This document shows positions 1 through 8,194 of a stretch of DNA of 33,125 bases, in pieces (the first letter of the stretch is position 1; each line of letters starts with the position of its first letter). The notes beneath the pieces are model-generated. The model saw nothing but the letters and a program-made list of their open reading frames with translations. It was not told the origin of the DNA and did not search any database. Source of the DNA: Candidatus Gastranaerophilales bacterium (GTDB lineage Bacteria; Cyanobacteriota; Vampirovibrionia; Gastranaerophilales; Gastranaerophilaceae); NCBI GenBank assembly GCA_944323495.1, contig CALUSZ010000149.1, forward strand, positions 1 to 33,125, given 5' to 3'. Position numbers and translations under genes: made by a program.

Positions 1-1665
1 CTCGACAGCAATGCAAACTTCGAGACAGTTATTTCTACTCTTAAAATGAATAAAAACGATATTATTGCAGCAATGATGCATATGGGTTATACTCAAATCC
101 AGGTAGAAAACATGAATGCTGCTCAAATTATTAAAGCAATCGAAAAGAATACCCAGGCAACACAAATCAGCAATCAAATGTTAAGCGGTATTACAAAATT
201 TGTAAGCATCTTACCTGGAATCTATCAGAATGGTCAGATTACAAACGCTCAATTGAGTAAAACAAATGAGCTTTTAACAAAAGTTATGAACTATGTAAAA
301 GTGTTACCTGAAATGTATGCAAATGATAAGATTACTCAATCTCAATTAGAAGAGTTCTATAAGTTGTATCAGGAAGCTATTGCTGCTGATGGAGAATTTA
401 ATGCTCAGACATTAGCAAAATTAGAAGAACTGGTATCTAAACTAGAATCAATAGAAGGAACATTAGAAAATATCAGTCAAAAACTAACAGATATGATAAA
501 TGACTTTAAGGCATTTAGAGATCAATATACTGATGATAAGAAAAAAGAATTTGAAATGTTGGGCTCAATTGTTGTAGATAATAAAATCCAAACAGCACAG
601 TTAGCATTAATGCAAGAAAAACAAAAAGACATGGCTGAAAGTCTGGAAGGTATTAAAGCAAATACTGATACGCTTCTAGTAATTGCTAAAGATGATACAA
701 AACATAAGGAATTAATTGATGCAATCAAAAATATTCAGTCAGGCGGTTCTGGCAGTATTGATTATCAAAGATTGGAAGATATGTTTAAGCTTATGGGTAT
801 GACAATAGCAGATGCAATCAATATGTCTTCTTCTGAACTTCAAGCAAAAATTGAAAAGTTCCAGAAAACATATGTTCAAACAGAACAGAAGCAGCTGGAA
901 GAAATGCAGACAATTAGCGCTAAGTTAGATGATTTATCAATCTTTGCAGGACTTTCAAAAGACGAAATTATTAAAGCAATTAATGATGTTACAAACGCTG
1001 TTAATAAGGGATCTTCAAATATAACAAATGAAATTAAGAAACTTCAAGAACAGCTTGATAAATTACAGGCAACTGTAGATGCTATGTATAAGGCTATTGG
1101 GGAACAGTCACAGAAAGTAAACCAATGGTTGTCTCAATTTGATTCTAAGTTTGATAATGCGTTAAACTTGTTAAGCAGTATTGATAAAAATATGAGTACA
1201 ATTATATCAAATCAATCAATTGCTAATAAATATCTTCAAAACTTAAATAATTCAGTTAAAGAGTTAAAAATTGCAATTGACGAAATTAAAGTTGCTATTG
1301 GTGATGGTAATGGCGGATCTTCTATAACATTAGATCAGTTAGAAGAACTCTGGAAGCAACATGATGAAGCTAACTACAATAGATACAAAGAGTTGTTAGA
1401 AAATCTTGATATCAAGGTTGATGTTGATACTACAACAATTGAAGATTTGCTTAAAGAAATCAATAACAAGATGGACGGTATTAATGATAACTCAGAAATT
1501 TTAGACCAAATCCTAAATCTTTTAAAAGGTATTGATTGGACAAAACCTGATTACAGCTCAAAACTGGACAGAATAATAGAAATCCTTGAAAACTTCAAGT
1601 GTAACTGCGATTGTGGCGGTAATAATGAAGGAATCATTGGAGATATAGAAGAAGTTCTTGGCTAA
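1..1665 (+). CDS. Coiled-coil repeat protein, 5' end outside window
   Basis: I do not recognise this protein. The frame is open to the left edge: the 15 codons before the ATG at base 46 read as plausible protein, and there is no Shine-Dalgarno there, so the gene very likely starts upstream. The visible 554 residues are almost all hydrophilic helix with heptad-like Leu/Ile spacing and no membrane segment. Near the N-terminus a short unit repeats: ILPGIYQNGQITNAQL and VLPEMYANDKITQSQL, about 40 residues apart. A looser third copy may be AADGEFNAQTLAKLEELV. Gly-rich breaks (SGGSGS, GDGNGGSS) divide three long helical stretches. The C-terminus is a small Cys cluster, CNCDCGG, followed by a short acidic end. 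It could be a structural filament, a secreted fibrous protein or a phage-like fibre. Function unknown. A strong terminator follows at once. Confidence 0.75.
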   Translation, partial: LDSNANFETVISTLKMNKNDIIAAMMHMGYTQIQVENMNAAQIIKAIEKNTQATQISNQMLSGITKFVSILPGIYQNGQITNAQLSKTNELLTKVMNYVKVLPEMYANDKITQSQLEEFYKLYQEAIAADGEFNAQTLAKLEELVSKLESIEGTLENISQKLTDMINDFKAFRDQYTDDKKKEFEMLGSIVVDNKIQTAQLALMQEKQKDMAESLEGIKANTDTLLVIAKDDTKHKELIDAIKNIQSGGSGSIDYQRLEDMFKLMGMTIADAINMSSSELQAKIEKFQKTYVQTEQKQLEEMQTISAKLDDLSIFAGLSKDEIIKAINDVTNAVNKGSSNITNEIKKLQEQLDKLQATVDAMYKAIGEQSQKVNQWLSQFDSKFDNALNLLSSIDKNMSTIISNQSIANKYLQNLNNSVKELKIAIDEIKVAIGDGNGGSSITLDQLEELWKQHDEANYNRYKELLENLDIKVDVDTTTIEDLLKEINNKMDGINDNSEILDQILNLLKGIDWTKPDYSSKLDRIIEILENFKCNCDCGGNNEGIIGDIEEVLG

Positions 1666-1687
1666 TAAATAGGCTGGAGATATAAAG

Positions 1688-1718
1688 AAAGAGGCGGTTT
1701 TATTAAAACCGTCTCTTT
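1688..1718. terminator. Rho-independent terminator, possibly bidirectional
   Basis: A 14-bp stem (AAAGAGGCGGTTTT against AAAACCGTCTCTTT, one G-T wobble) has a 3-nt loop and is followed by ATATTTT. It lies 22 bases after the coiled-coil gene and 33 bases before the end of the convergent minus-strand gene, so it probably serves the first and may help the second. Confidence 0.85.
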
Positions 1719-1751
1719 ATATTTTAAAAGAAAACAACCATAGATTCTGTA

Positions 1752-4202
1752 TTATTTTAGCAAATCTTGTTCATTTGTATAAGTTTTACCTGTTTGTTTT
1801 TTCAAGTTAGCTAAAGCTTCTTGTTTAGTAGAGCCTGTTGCTGTTTGACCATCACAGCCGTCTTCTGCTGTATATGTATAGTATCCGCTGCCATTGCCGA
1901 CGGTTTGAATTTTTGCTTTGCCGCCACCATGAACTTTTACTTTTTTAACTTTAGCATTGTCAACTCTGTCACAGCCATCGATTTGAGCAGGTAACTTCAT
2001 TGTCTTAGGAAGATCGCCACCTTGAAGTAAAGCTCTGTAAGTTTCTTTATTAAATGTACCGTCTTCATTGTAACTTAAAGCTTTCTTAAGTCTTCTGATA
2101 GCTCCGTCTTTACCGAACATACCATAATCTTCTTCAAGACAAGGATAGAATGCTTTTACGATTTCTTTCCAAGTATCTCCGCCTTTTCTTGTGTAAGTGA
2201 ATGTTGTATCTGTATACTGGCTATCAATAGAAGCATCACATTTTTCTTCATCTTCACAAGGTGATGATGGAGTTACCGGAACAGGATCCGGTTCTGTAGC
2301 TTCAGGTCTATGTGGTTTTACAGGAACATCATCTGCTGCATATTTCATCATTCTGCATTCTTCCGGATTGAATTTAGAGCCAATACCGGCCATATCTCTT
2401 AGCTTCTGCCAAAATTCTACGTGCCAGTTGTCACCGTATGCTTCTTTGTATGCATCAACTAATAGATGAAGAGATTTTACTTTATCAGGATTGTCGTAAG
2501 TTTCGCTGATGTATTCTTTATATTTTTCAGCATCTGTATATTTAGGATCATTTTTATCATAATCAGAGATTGACATGCAAGATTTTTCATCTTTAGCATC
2601 TCCGATTGCCCAGTCGCATAGTGCCCATAATGCTCCGATAACAGCTCCGGCACCGACACCTTTAATAAGGTTATTTATTACATCTCCGCCTGGAATTAAT
2701 ACATTTTGATTGATATTTATTGTCGCTCCACCATTAGCTAATTCTGTTACATCAAATTTTATTCCAGCATTTTCTAATTGTGAAACCATTTGTTTAAGAG
2801 TTTCTTTATCGCCAATATTTAGTCTTACAGTTTGATCAACATGTACATCCCGTCCATTTGTAGCATTATATGCTCCAACTCCGCCGGAGATTAGACTAGG
2901 AATGCCTCCTAAGAGTTTGTTTCCGAGAGATTTAAGAGATCTGTCTCTTTTTTCACGTTTGAAATCACAGAATTCTACAAGCTTTTTGGCTTCTTTTTCT
3001 GTAACATCTATACCGAGAGATTTTAGATGGCGCTGAACGTTTGTTAATTCTGCCATCTCATGATCTTTAGACTGATTTAGTTGATAATCTGCACCGACTC
3101 TTGTTAAGATTGCATCTGAAAGTTTTGTTAAATCATATGTTCCATCAGTATTTCTTACTACTGGAAGATATGATCTGTTTAATTTTTCAAACAATTCTCT
3201 TCCGAGCTGGTCTTTCAAGTCTTCTCTTGAGATCTTGCTGATTTCTTCGTTTCTGTCTTCAACAGTATTTCTTCTTGCAAAAACTTTTCTATCAGTTTTT
3301 AATTCTTTAATTGCATCTGTTTGATAATCATCTCCACCTTTATTTTGAGCGTTTAATTCTTTTTTGATTTTACGAGCTGAAGTACCTTCTGTGTTAGGCA
3401 TTCTTGATTCTACTAAAGATTTTGCATCATCTTTTGCATATTCTTCTAAAAGTTCAAAAGCTTCTTTTGTATAAGATTTATTCCATTCTTTCTTTCCGTC
3501 GGCACCTTTAGTCTGCAATTCATCTTTAAGGATTTCTACATAAGCTTTGAAGTTATCACCTTGATTTTTTACGATATCTGTATTAGCCATTGTGGATTTA
3601 ATCTGGCTGTATCTTTCTACAAGTTGATTGTATTCTTTATTAATTTGATTTGATTTAGCTTGATCAACAAGAGCTTTCAAAATATCTTTATGGAATCCGT
3701 CCCAGTTATTAGAGTTCTTTAACTGGTTTTTTACCTGTTCATATATTTTTTCAACATCTTCTTTTGAATTATATGCTGTTGAATTAACTGCATTTAACAT
3801 TGATTCAACTTCATTTATGTATAATTGATATTCCGGATTTGAGTATTGTTTTTTCAAATTTTTTATTAATTCTTGAGGCTTAACATTATTTTTTACCATT
3901 ATTGTTACAGATTCTTTTACAGCATCTTCTCTGTCATTAGCTTCTTTTTTGAGAGCTCTTTTTTCTTTTCTAGACATTGGATTTGTAGCTGTAGTTGTTA
4001 CTGTCTCAGCAGCTTTTGTTTCAAGACCGAAGATGTTTTTGTATTCAGCCTCTGTAATTTGTCCATTTTCTAATGCTGAATTAGCATACCCTTTAAAAAT
4101 TGAAACTTCTTTGTCGCCTTCAATTTTTCCGTTTTTGTCTGAATCTGACAGACCGGCTAATGTCTTTAATGTGCCTTCAAGTTTAGAAATATCAATTCCC
4201 AT
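1752..4202 (-). CDS. Large EF-hand-like / LysM-like protein, function unknown
   Basis: An unrecognised 816-residue protein. The start is fixed by a clear AAGGAGT 7 bases before the ATG. Residues 20-32 (DSDKNGKIEGDKE) look like an EF-hand calcium loop, but position 12 is Lys rather than Glu, so binding may be weak. Residues 75-350 are highly charged helices. Residues 430-445 and 505-535 are Gly/Ala-rich and hydrophobic; the second could insert in a membrane. A Pro-rich linker (about 626-648) leads to residues 668-737, which resemble a divergent LysM unit (YTRKGGDTWKEI ... LPKTMKLP). The last 75 residues contain Cys and a Gly/Tyr-rich stretch. No classical signal peptide is visible. The architecture suggests an envelope-associated or exported protein, but this is inference. 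The gene has its own leader of under 90 bases after trmFO and reads toward the terminator at 1688-1718. Confidence 0.85.
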   Translation of the reverse strand: MGIDISKLEGTLKTLAGLSDSDKNGKIEGDKEVSIFKGYANSALENGQITEAEYKNIFGLETKAAETVTTTATNPMSRKEKRALKKEANDREDAVKESVTIMVKNNVKPQELIKNLKKQYSNPEYQLYINEVESMLNAVNSTAYNSKEDVEKIYEQVKNQLKNSNNWDGFHKDILKALVDQAKSNQINKEYNQLVERYSQIKSTMANTDIVKNQGDNFKAYVEILKDELQTKGADGKKEWNKSYTKEAFELLEEYAKDDAKSLVESRMPNTEGTSARKIKKELNAQNKGGDDYQTDAIKELKTDRKVFARRNTVEDRNEEISKISREDLKDQLGRELFEKLNRSYLPVVRNTDGTYDLTKLSDAILTRVGADYQLNQSKDHEMAELTNVQRHLKSLGIDVTEKEAKKLVEFCDFKREKRDRSLKSLGNKLLGGIPSLISGGVGAYNATNGRDVHVDQTVRLNIGDKETLKQMVSQLENAGIKFDVTELANGGATININQNVLIPGGDVINNLIKGVGAGAVIGALWALCDWAIGDAKDEKSCMSISDYDKNDPKYTDAEKYKEYISETYDNPDKVKSLHLLVDAYKEAYGDNWHVEFWQKLRDMAGIGSKFNPEECRMMKYAADDVPVKPHRPEATEPDPVPVTPSSPCEDEEKCDASIDSQYTDTTFTYTRKGGDTWKEIVKAFYPCLEEDYGMFGKDGAIRRLKKALSYNEDGTFNKETYRALLQGGDLPKTMKLPAQIDGCDRVDNAKVKKVKVHGGGKAKIQTVGNGSGYYTYTAEDGCDGQTATGSTKQEALANLKKQTGKTYTNEQDLLK

Positions 4203-4289
4203 GATTATACTCCTTTTGCCTCGATTTACTATTCGTATATATATAAAGTATTTTGAGGTTTAAGAATTGCTCATGAGCTTTACAAAACT

Positions 4290-5633
4290 TTACAAATCGT
4301 TAACTATTAGTTCTGCTAAATGAAGCGAACGTTTTGATAACAGCTCTGCTTTAAGCTTTTTATCTTTTTTACGTGGTAAATCAATCGGCGCTAAAATTCC
4401 CCAGTTGGAATTGATTGGCTGAGGAGGTAGGTACCTTAGAGAACCATCGCGCGATGAGATGTGCTCAAGGTGTGCTTTATCTGTGATGTAAAAGGTTAGC
4501 GCACCTAGCATTGTCTCTCGGGGTAACTCCAGAAGTGGCTTGCCTTCAAGTTTTCTTGCCATATTTATTCCTGCAAGCATACCTGTTGCGATTGATTCAG
4601 TGTAGCCTTCTGTTCCTGTTATTTGGCCGGCAAAAAACAGCCCTTGCCGCTCGCGTGTTTCAAGAGTCGGGTTTAGGATTTGGGAGCTGTTTATAAAGGT
4701 GTTTCTATGCATTACTCCATAGCGGACAATGTTAGCGTTTTCTAATCCGGGAATTGAATGAATAAGTTCTTTTTGAGCTCCCCATTTTAAATTTGTCTGG
4801 AAGCCGACAAGGTTAAAGAGGGTTTTTGCAGAATTATCCTGTCTTAGCTGAACTACTGCATAATTTTCTACACCTGTTCTTTTATCTATTAAACCAACAG
4901 GTTTCATCGGGCCAAAACGCAGGGTATCAATTCCTCTAGAGGCCAAAACTTCTACTGGCAGGCAAGATTCAAAGTACTTGGAATTTTTATCAACCTGATG
5001 CTGCTCAATTCTCGGGGCATTTATTAATATATTATAGAAGTTTTCGTATTCTTCCTTGTTCATCGGGCAGTTAATGTAAGAGGCTTCTCCCTTATCATAT
5101 CTTGATGCCCAGAAGGCTTTATCAAAGTTTATTGAATCTACTTCTACAATGGGTGCAATGGCGTCAAAAAAAGATAAATGCTCTTCTCTGGTAAACTCTT
5201 TTATTGCTTCTGCAAACTTATCGCTCGTAAGGGGGCCTGAGGCAATAATTACGTTTCCTTCCGGAATTTCGGTGATTTCTTCTCTAATAAGTTCAATATT
5301 AGGATTTTCCTCTATTCTTTTGGTAACAGCCTGTGCAAAATCTTCTCTTGCAATTGCTAAAGCGTTTCCGGCGGGAACAGAGTTTTCATAAGCGATTTTG
5401 ATTAATTCTCCGCCGAGGATCTCCATCTCTTTTTTTAAAAGCCCGCTTGCGTTTGTAATATCTGAGGAGCCTAAACTATTTGAACATACAAATTCTGCGC
5501 AATCACCGGTTACGTGTGCTCCTGTTGTTTTATCAGGGCGCATTTCGTATAGTTTTACTTTAATCCCTCGCTTTGCTAATTGTAATGCGGCTTCAGATCC
5601 GGCAAGCCCTGCTCCGATGATAGCAACTTCCAT
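4290..5633 (-). CDS. trmFO: TrmFO, folate-dependent tRNA m5U54 methyltransferase
   Basis: TrmFO methylates uridine 54 in the T-loop of tRNA, using methylenetetrahydrofolate as carbon donor and FAD as reductant. At 447 residues it has the usual family length. The N-terminal FAD/Rossmann motif GAGLAGSEAALQLAKRG is at residues 7-23, followed by KLYEMRP. The conserved cysteines are in place: C45 and C50 (DCAEFVCSNSLG) and C224 (SCLPVEVLASRG). The C-terminal half carries GQITGTEGYTES and GLLAGINMAR-type family motifs. Its ATG shares one base with the TAA stop of the upstream diguanylate cyclase (TAATG), so it is probably translated by coupling in the same operon. The partnership looks positional rather than functional. 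Confidence 0.97.
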   Translation of the reverse strand: MEVAIIGAGLAGSEAALQLAKRGIKVKLYEMRPDKTTGAHVTGDCAEFVCSNSLGSSDITNASGLLKKEMEILGGELIKIAYENSVPAGNALAIAREDFAQAVTKRIEENPNIELIREEITEIPEGNVIIASGPLTSDKFAEAIKEFTREEHLSFFDAIAPIVEVDSINFDKAFWASRYDKGEASYINCPMNKEEYENFYNILINAPRIEQHQVDKNSKYFESCLPVEVLASRGIDTLRFGPMKPVGLIDKRTGVENYAVVQLRQDNSAKTLFNLVGFQTNLKWGAQKELIHSIPGLENANIVRYGVMHRNTFINSSQILNPTLETRERQGLFFAGQITGTEGYTESIATGMLAGINMARKLEGKPLLELPRETMLGALTFYITDKAHLEHISSRDGSLRYLPPQPINSNWGILAPIDLPRKKDKKLKAELLSKRSLHLAELIVNDL

Positions 5634-7450
5634 TAGTACCGTCCAACCTGATTTCTTCCATGTTCTTTGGCATAATACAAACCTTTATCAGCCCATTCAA
5701 TCAAATCCTGAGGCGTTTGCGCGTTATCAGGGAATGTCGCAACACCAAGGCTTATTGTGACATTTGCCGTGTCAACAGGTGTTAGATGGAATGGTTTTTC
5801 TGCAACTGCTTTACAGATACGATTAGCATTATTTAGAGCCTCCACTGCTCCAGTATTGGGAAGAATTATGCTCATCTCTTCTCCGCCGTATCTGCATACG
5901 TAATCAGTTGTTCTTGAGTTTTTCTTAAGTGTCTGGGCAACCTGCCTTAAAACGGCATCTCCTGCCTGATGTCCATATGTATCATTAAACTTCTTAAAGA
6001 AATCTATATCAACAATTATGAGTGAAAAAGATTGATTATATCTTCTTGCAATATCAATCTGTTTTCTTAGCGTATCCTGGAAGTACCTGTGGTTATAGAG
6101 TTCTGTAAGTCCATCGATAGTTGCTAATTTATACTGGTATTCAAAATCCTTTGCCTTCATTAAATATTTAGCAAGGAATGACAGCGCAAATGCCGCCATA
6201 ATGGAGATTATTGGAAGTACAACCGGTATCCAGAGATTGTATAATTCCATTATGTAATAAGAAATAAATAAATAAGCTATTGTAAATAATGCAGTTGAGA
6301 GGAATGCAAACAATGTTGAAGTGGAAAGCATTACAATTCCCCCAACTATCGCAATAACAGCAGCCAGTATTAATATATCAACCCAAAAGTCTGTCTTTAG
6401 AATGAAATTATTATCCAGCATATTATTGAAGAATGTTGCATGAACTTCTACTCCGGGATAAACCCCTTCTTGGACAGGAACACTCTTTGTATCGTGAAGA
6501 CTCATTGCAGTTGTTCCTATGATAATAATTTTATCTCTGAAATCAAATCCGCTCTTGATTCCTTCGTCCATTTCTTTAATTAATTTATACATTGGAACAA
6601 TTGTATGTGTTCCGCTCGGACCATACCAGTTAAGAATTGCCTCACCGTCTTTTGTCAGCGGAATTTTTGTTCCAAAGGTAAGAAGGTTTGAGTTTTTATC
6701 TATTGTAAAGTTATTATCAGGTTCTTGTTTAAGATAGTCAGCACCGGCTTTAAACGTCAAATACGGGTAAAATTTGTCTTTATAAACCATTAAAGGTGCT
6801 ACGTGCCTTATAATTCCGTCACTATTTCTCATAACATTTGTCATTCCGATATTAACAGTTCCGTTCATTAAGGAATCGAGAATCGGACGACAGTTTAAAA
6901 ATTTATATTTCTCATTAAAATTTACATTTGATTTGTTATCCAGATTGACAGCTAATCTTTGAGGTAAAGCCGCCGGAATTCTAACATCAGTTGGCTGGTT
7001 ATCAAAATTCATTGCAGTATAAATATTAGGATATTTATTCATAGTCTCTGCTAAGTATTTGTCAGCATCTCCGGTTGTTTTTATTGATTTTATAAACATA
7101 AGATCAAATATTATCTGCTGCGGTTTCTGTTTTTCAAGATAATTAATCATATCTGCGTAAACATTTCTCGGCATAGGCCATTCACCGTATTTATCCCAGA
7201 GCATTTCAAGGCTAGCGTCATCAACCGCAAGAACAACGATATCTTTATTCGGAAGCGGACGTTTATGTATTACCTGCAAAGCCTGTCTGTAATCAAAAGT
7301 CCTATTTTCAGCCACTTCAAAAAACGATACTATAACATTTTTGAGTGTATTATTATTTTGCAAAAGTACAAAACCTATCAAAAGTGTTGCCATAACAAGC
7401 AGCAAGTAGGTTCCGTATATAAACCACTTTGTTTTTATAAGATTTTTCAA
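5633..7450 (-). CDS. CHASE2-domain diguanylate cyclase
   Basis: A membrane-bound sensor predicted to make cyclic di-GMP from two GTP. It has 605 residues: TM1 at 12-30, an extracytoplasmic CHASE2 sensor at about 40-340 (ending in the typical VPVQEGVYPGVEVHATFFNN), three membrane segments at about 355-430, then a cytoplasmic GGDEF domain at 440-605. The active site is GGEEM (522-526), an active-type variant. The product-inhibition I-site RTTD (513-516) lies exactly five residues before it, so feedback inhibition is expected. The start is TTG, chosen because AGGGAGAG lies at the right distance and no ATG fits. It overlaps trmFO by one base. The fliE operon diverges just beyond it, and c-di-GMP commonly controls motility, so a regulatory link is plausible but unproven. 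Confidence 0.95.
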   Translation of the reverse strand: MKNLIKTKWFIYGTYLLLVMATLLIGFVLLQNNNTLKNVIVSFFEVAENRTFDYRQALQVIHKRPLPNKDIVVLAVDDASLEMLWDKYGEWPMPRNVYADMINYLEKQKPQQIIFDLMFIKSIKTTGDADKYLAETMNKYPNIYTAMNFDNQPTDVRIPAALPQRLAVNLDNKSNVNFNEKYKFLNCRPILDSLMNGTVNIGMTNVMRNSDGIIRHVAPLMVYKDKFYPYLTFKAGADYLKQEPDNNFTIDKNSNLLTFGTKIPLTKDGEAILNWYGPSGTHTIVPMYKLIKEMDEGIKSGFDFRDKIIIIGTTAMSLHDTKSVPVQEGVYPGVEVHATFFNNMLDNNFILKTDFWVDILILAAVIAIVGGIVMLSTSTLFAFLSTALFTIAYLFISYYIMELYNLWIPVVLPIISIMAAFALSFLAKYLMKAKDFEYQYKLATIDGLTELYNHRYFQDTLRKQIDIARRYNQSFSLIIVDIDFFKKFNDTYGHQAGDAVLRQVAQTLKKNSRTTDYVCRYGGEEMSIILPNTGAVEALNNANRICKAVAEKPFHLTPVDTANVTISLGVATFPDNAQTPQDLIEWADKGLYYAKEHGRNQVGRY

Positions 7451-7478
7451 ACCAAACTCTCCCTGACTTTAACTAACC

Positions 7479-7640
7479 TTATATTCCAGTATAGTTAATC
7501 TTGCTTTTTTTTGCAAGGAACTTGTCCGAAGTTAAGCTTTTTTCAATCAGAATATTATTGGCTTTTAAACGCTCTGTTGAATAAAGCAAGTTCAGGGGGT
7601 TTAATAAATATTTTAATAAACATTCTTCGTGTAAATTCAT
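7479..7640 (-). CDS. Possible small protein (53 aa) ahead of the diguanylate cyclase
   Basis: A short ORF beginning MNLHEECLLKYLLNPL, with a good ribosome site (AGAGGA) 5 bases before its ATG and a stop 28 bases before the cyclase start. It is basic, helical, and has no membrane segment or known motif. An upstream in-frame ATG at 7697 lacks a ribosome site. It could be a real small gene or a leader peptide of the cyclase operon; I see nothing that gives a function, and chance is possible at this length. Confidence 0.4.
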   Translation of the reverse strand: MNLHEECLLKYLLNPLNLLYSTERLKANNILIEKSLTSDKFLAKKSKINYTGI

Positions 7641-7690
7641 AGTATCCTCTAAAATGGGGTAAATAATAACATAAAATTTATCGGCAAATC

Positions 7691-7718
7691 TTGACATTTC
7701 TTTAATAATTATTAAAAA
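7691..7718 (+). promoter_or_regulatory. Possible promoter with palindrome ahead of fliE
   Basis: A consensus -35 (TTGACA, 7691-7696) is followed after 16 bases by TAAAAA (7713-7718). The spacer holds a perfect 16-base palindrome, TTTAATAATTATTAAA (7701-7716), which could be a repressor site. The -10 is poor and the region is very AT-rich, so this is tentative. The rest of the 7641-7804 gap shows nothing else I can support. Confidence 0.3.
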
Positions 7719-7804
7719 CCATAGTACAAATGGAGTATTTTAAAATTATTACCTAAATTATTTTTTAAAATATCCGATAAGTCTAATAAAAAGAGGTGAA
7801 ATAT

Positions 7805-8143
7805 ATGTTCAATGGTTTTTATCCGCAGTACGACTTAGAAGCAAGAATTCAGCACACAAAACTTGACAGCTGGGGCTCTATCCCGTCAGCTCGTATGAAT
7901 CGAGTAGAAGAACCCGCAACAGCTGATTTTCAAAGCGTGATGTCCGGTCTTGTAGAAAACCTCAATACAACAATGGAAGCTCCGGATAATCTGTTAAAAG
8001 ATGTAATGATGGGGTCTGAAAATGTAGATATCCACGATGTTATGGTTGCAATGTCAAAGGCCGAAATTTCTGTTAACGTAGCAACAACAGCAGTAGGTAA
8101 AGTCATACAAGCGTATGATAAAATTATGCAAATACAGATTTAG
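7805..8143 (+). CDS. fliE: FliE, flagellar basal-body rod/MS-ring junction protein
   Basis: FliE links the MS ring to the proximal rod and is the first substrate of the flagellar export gate. The protein is 112 residues from the ATG at 7805, which has AAGAGGTG (7791-7798) 6 bases upstream. A GTG at 7796 lies inside that ribosome site and is unlikely to be used. The C-terminal half is diagnostic: NLLKDVMMGSENVDIHDVMV, then MSKAEISVNVATTAVGKVIQ and a final AYDKIMQIQI, the helix conserved in FliE. The N-terminal 40 residues are not conserved in the family. fliF follows after 51 bases, the common fliE-fliF order. Confidence 0.94.
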   Translation: MFNGFYPQYDLEARIQHTKLDSWGSIPSARMNRVEEPATADFQSVMSGLVENLNTTMEAPDNLLKDVMMGSENVDIHDVMVAMSKAEISVNVATTAVGKVIQAYDKIMQIQI

Positions 8144-8194
8144 ACTTCTCATATTTAATATATATGTGTATAATATTTAAGTAGGGCAGGATAT

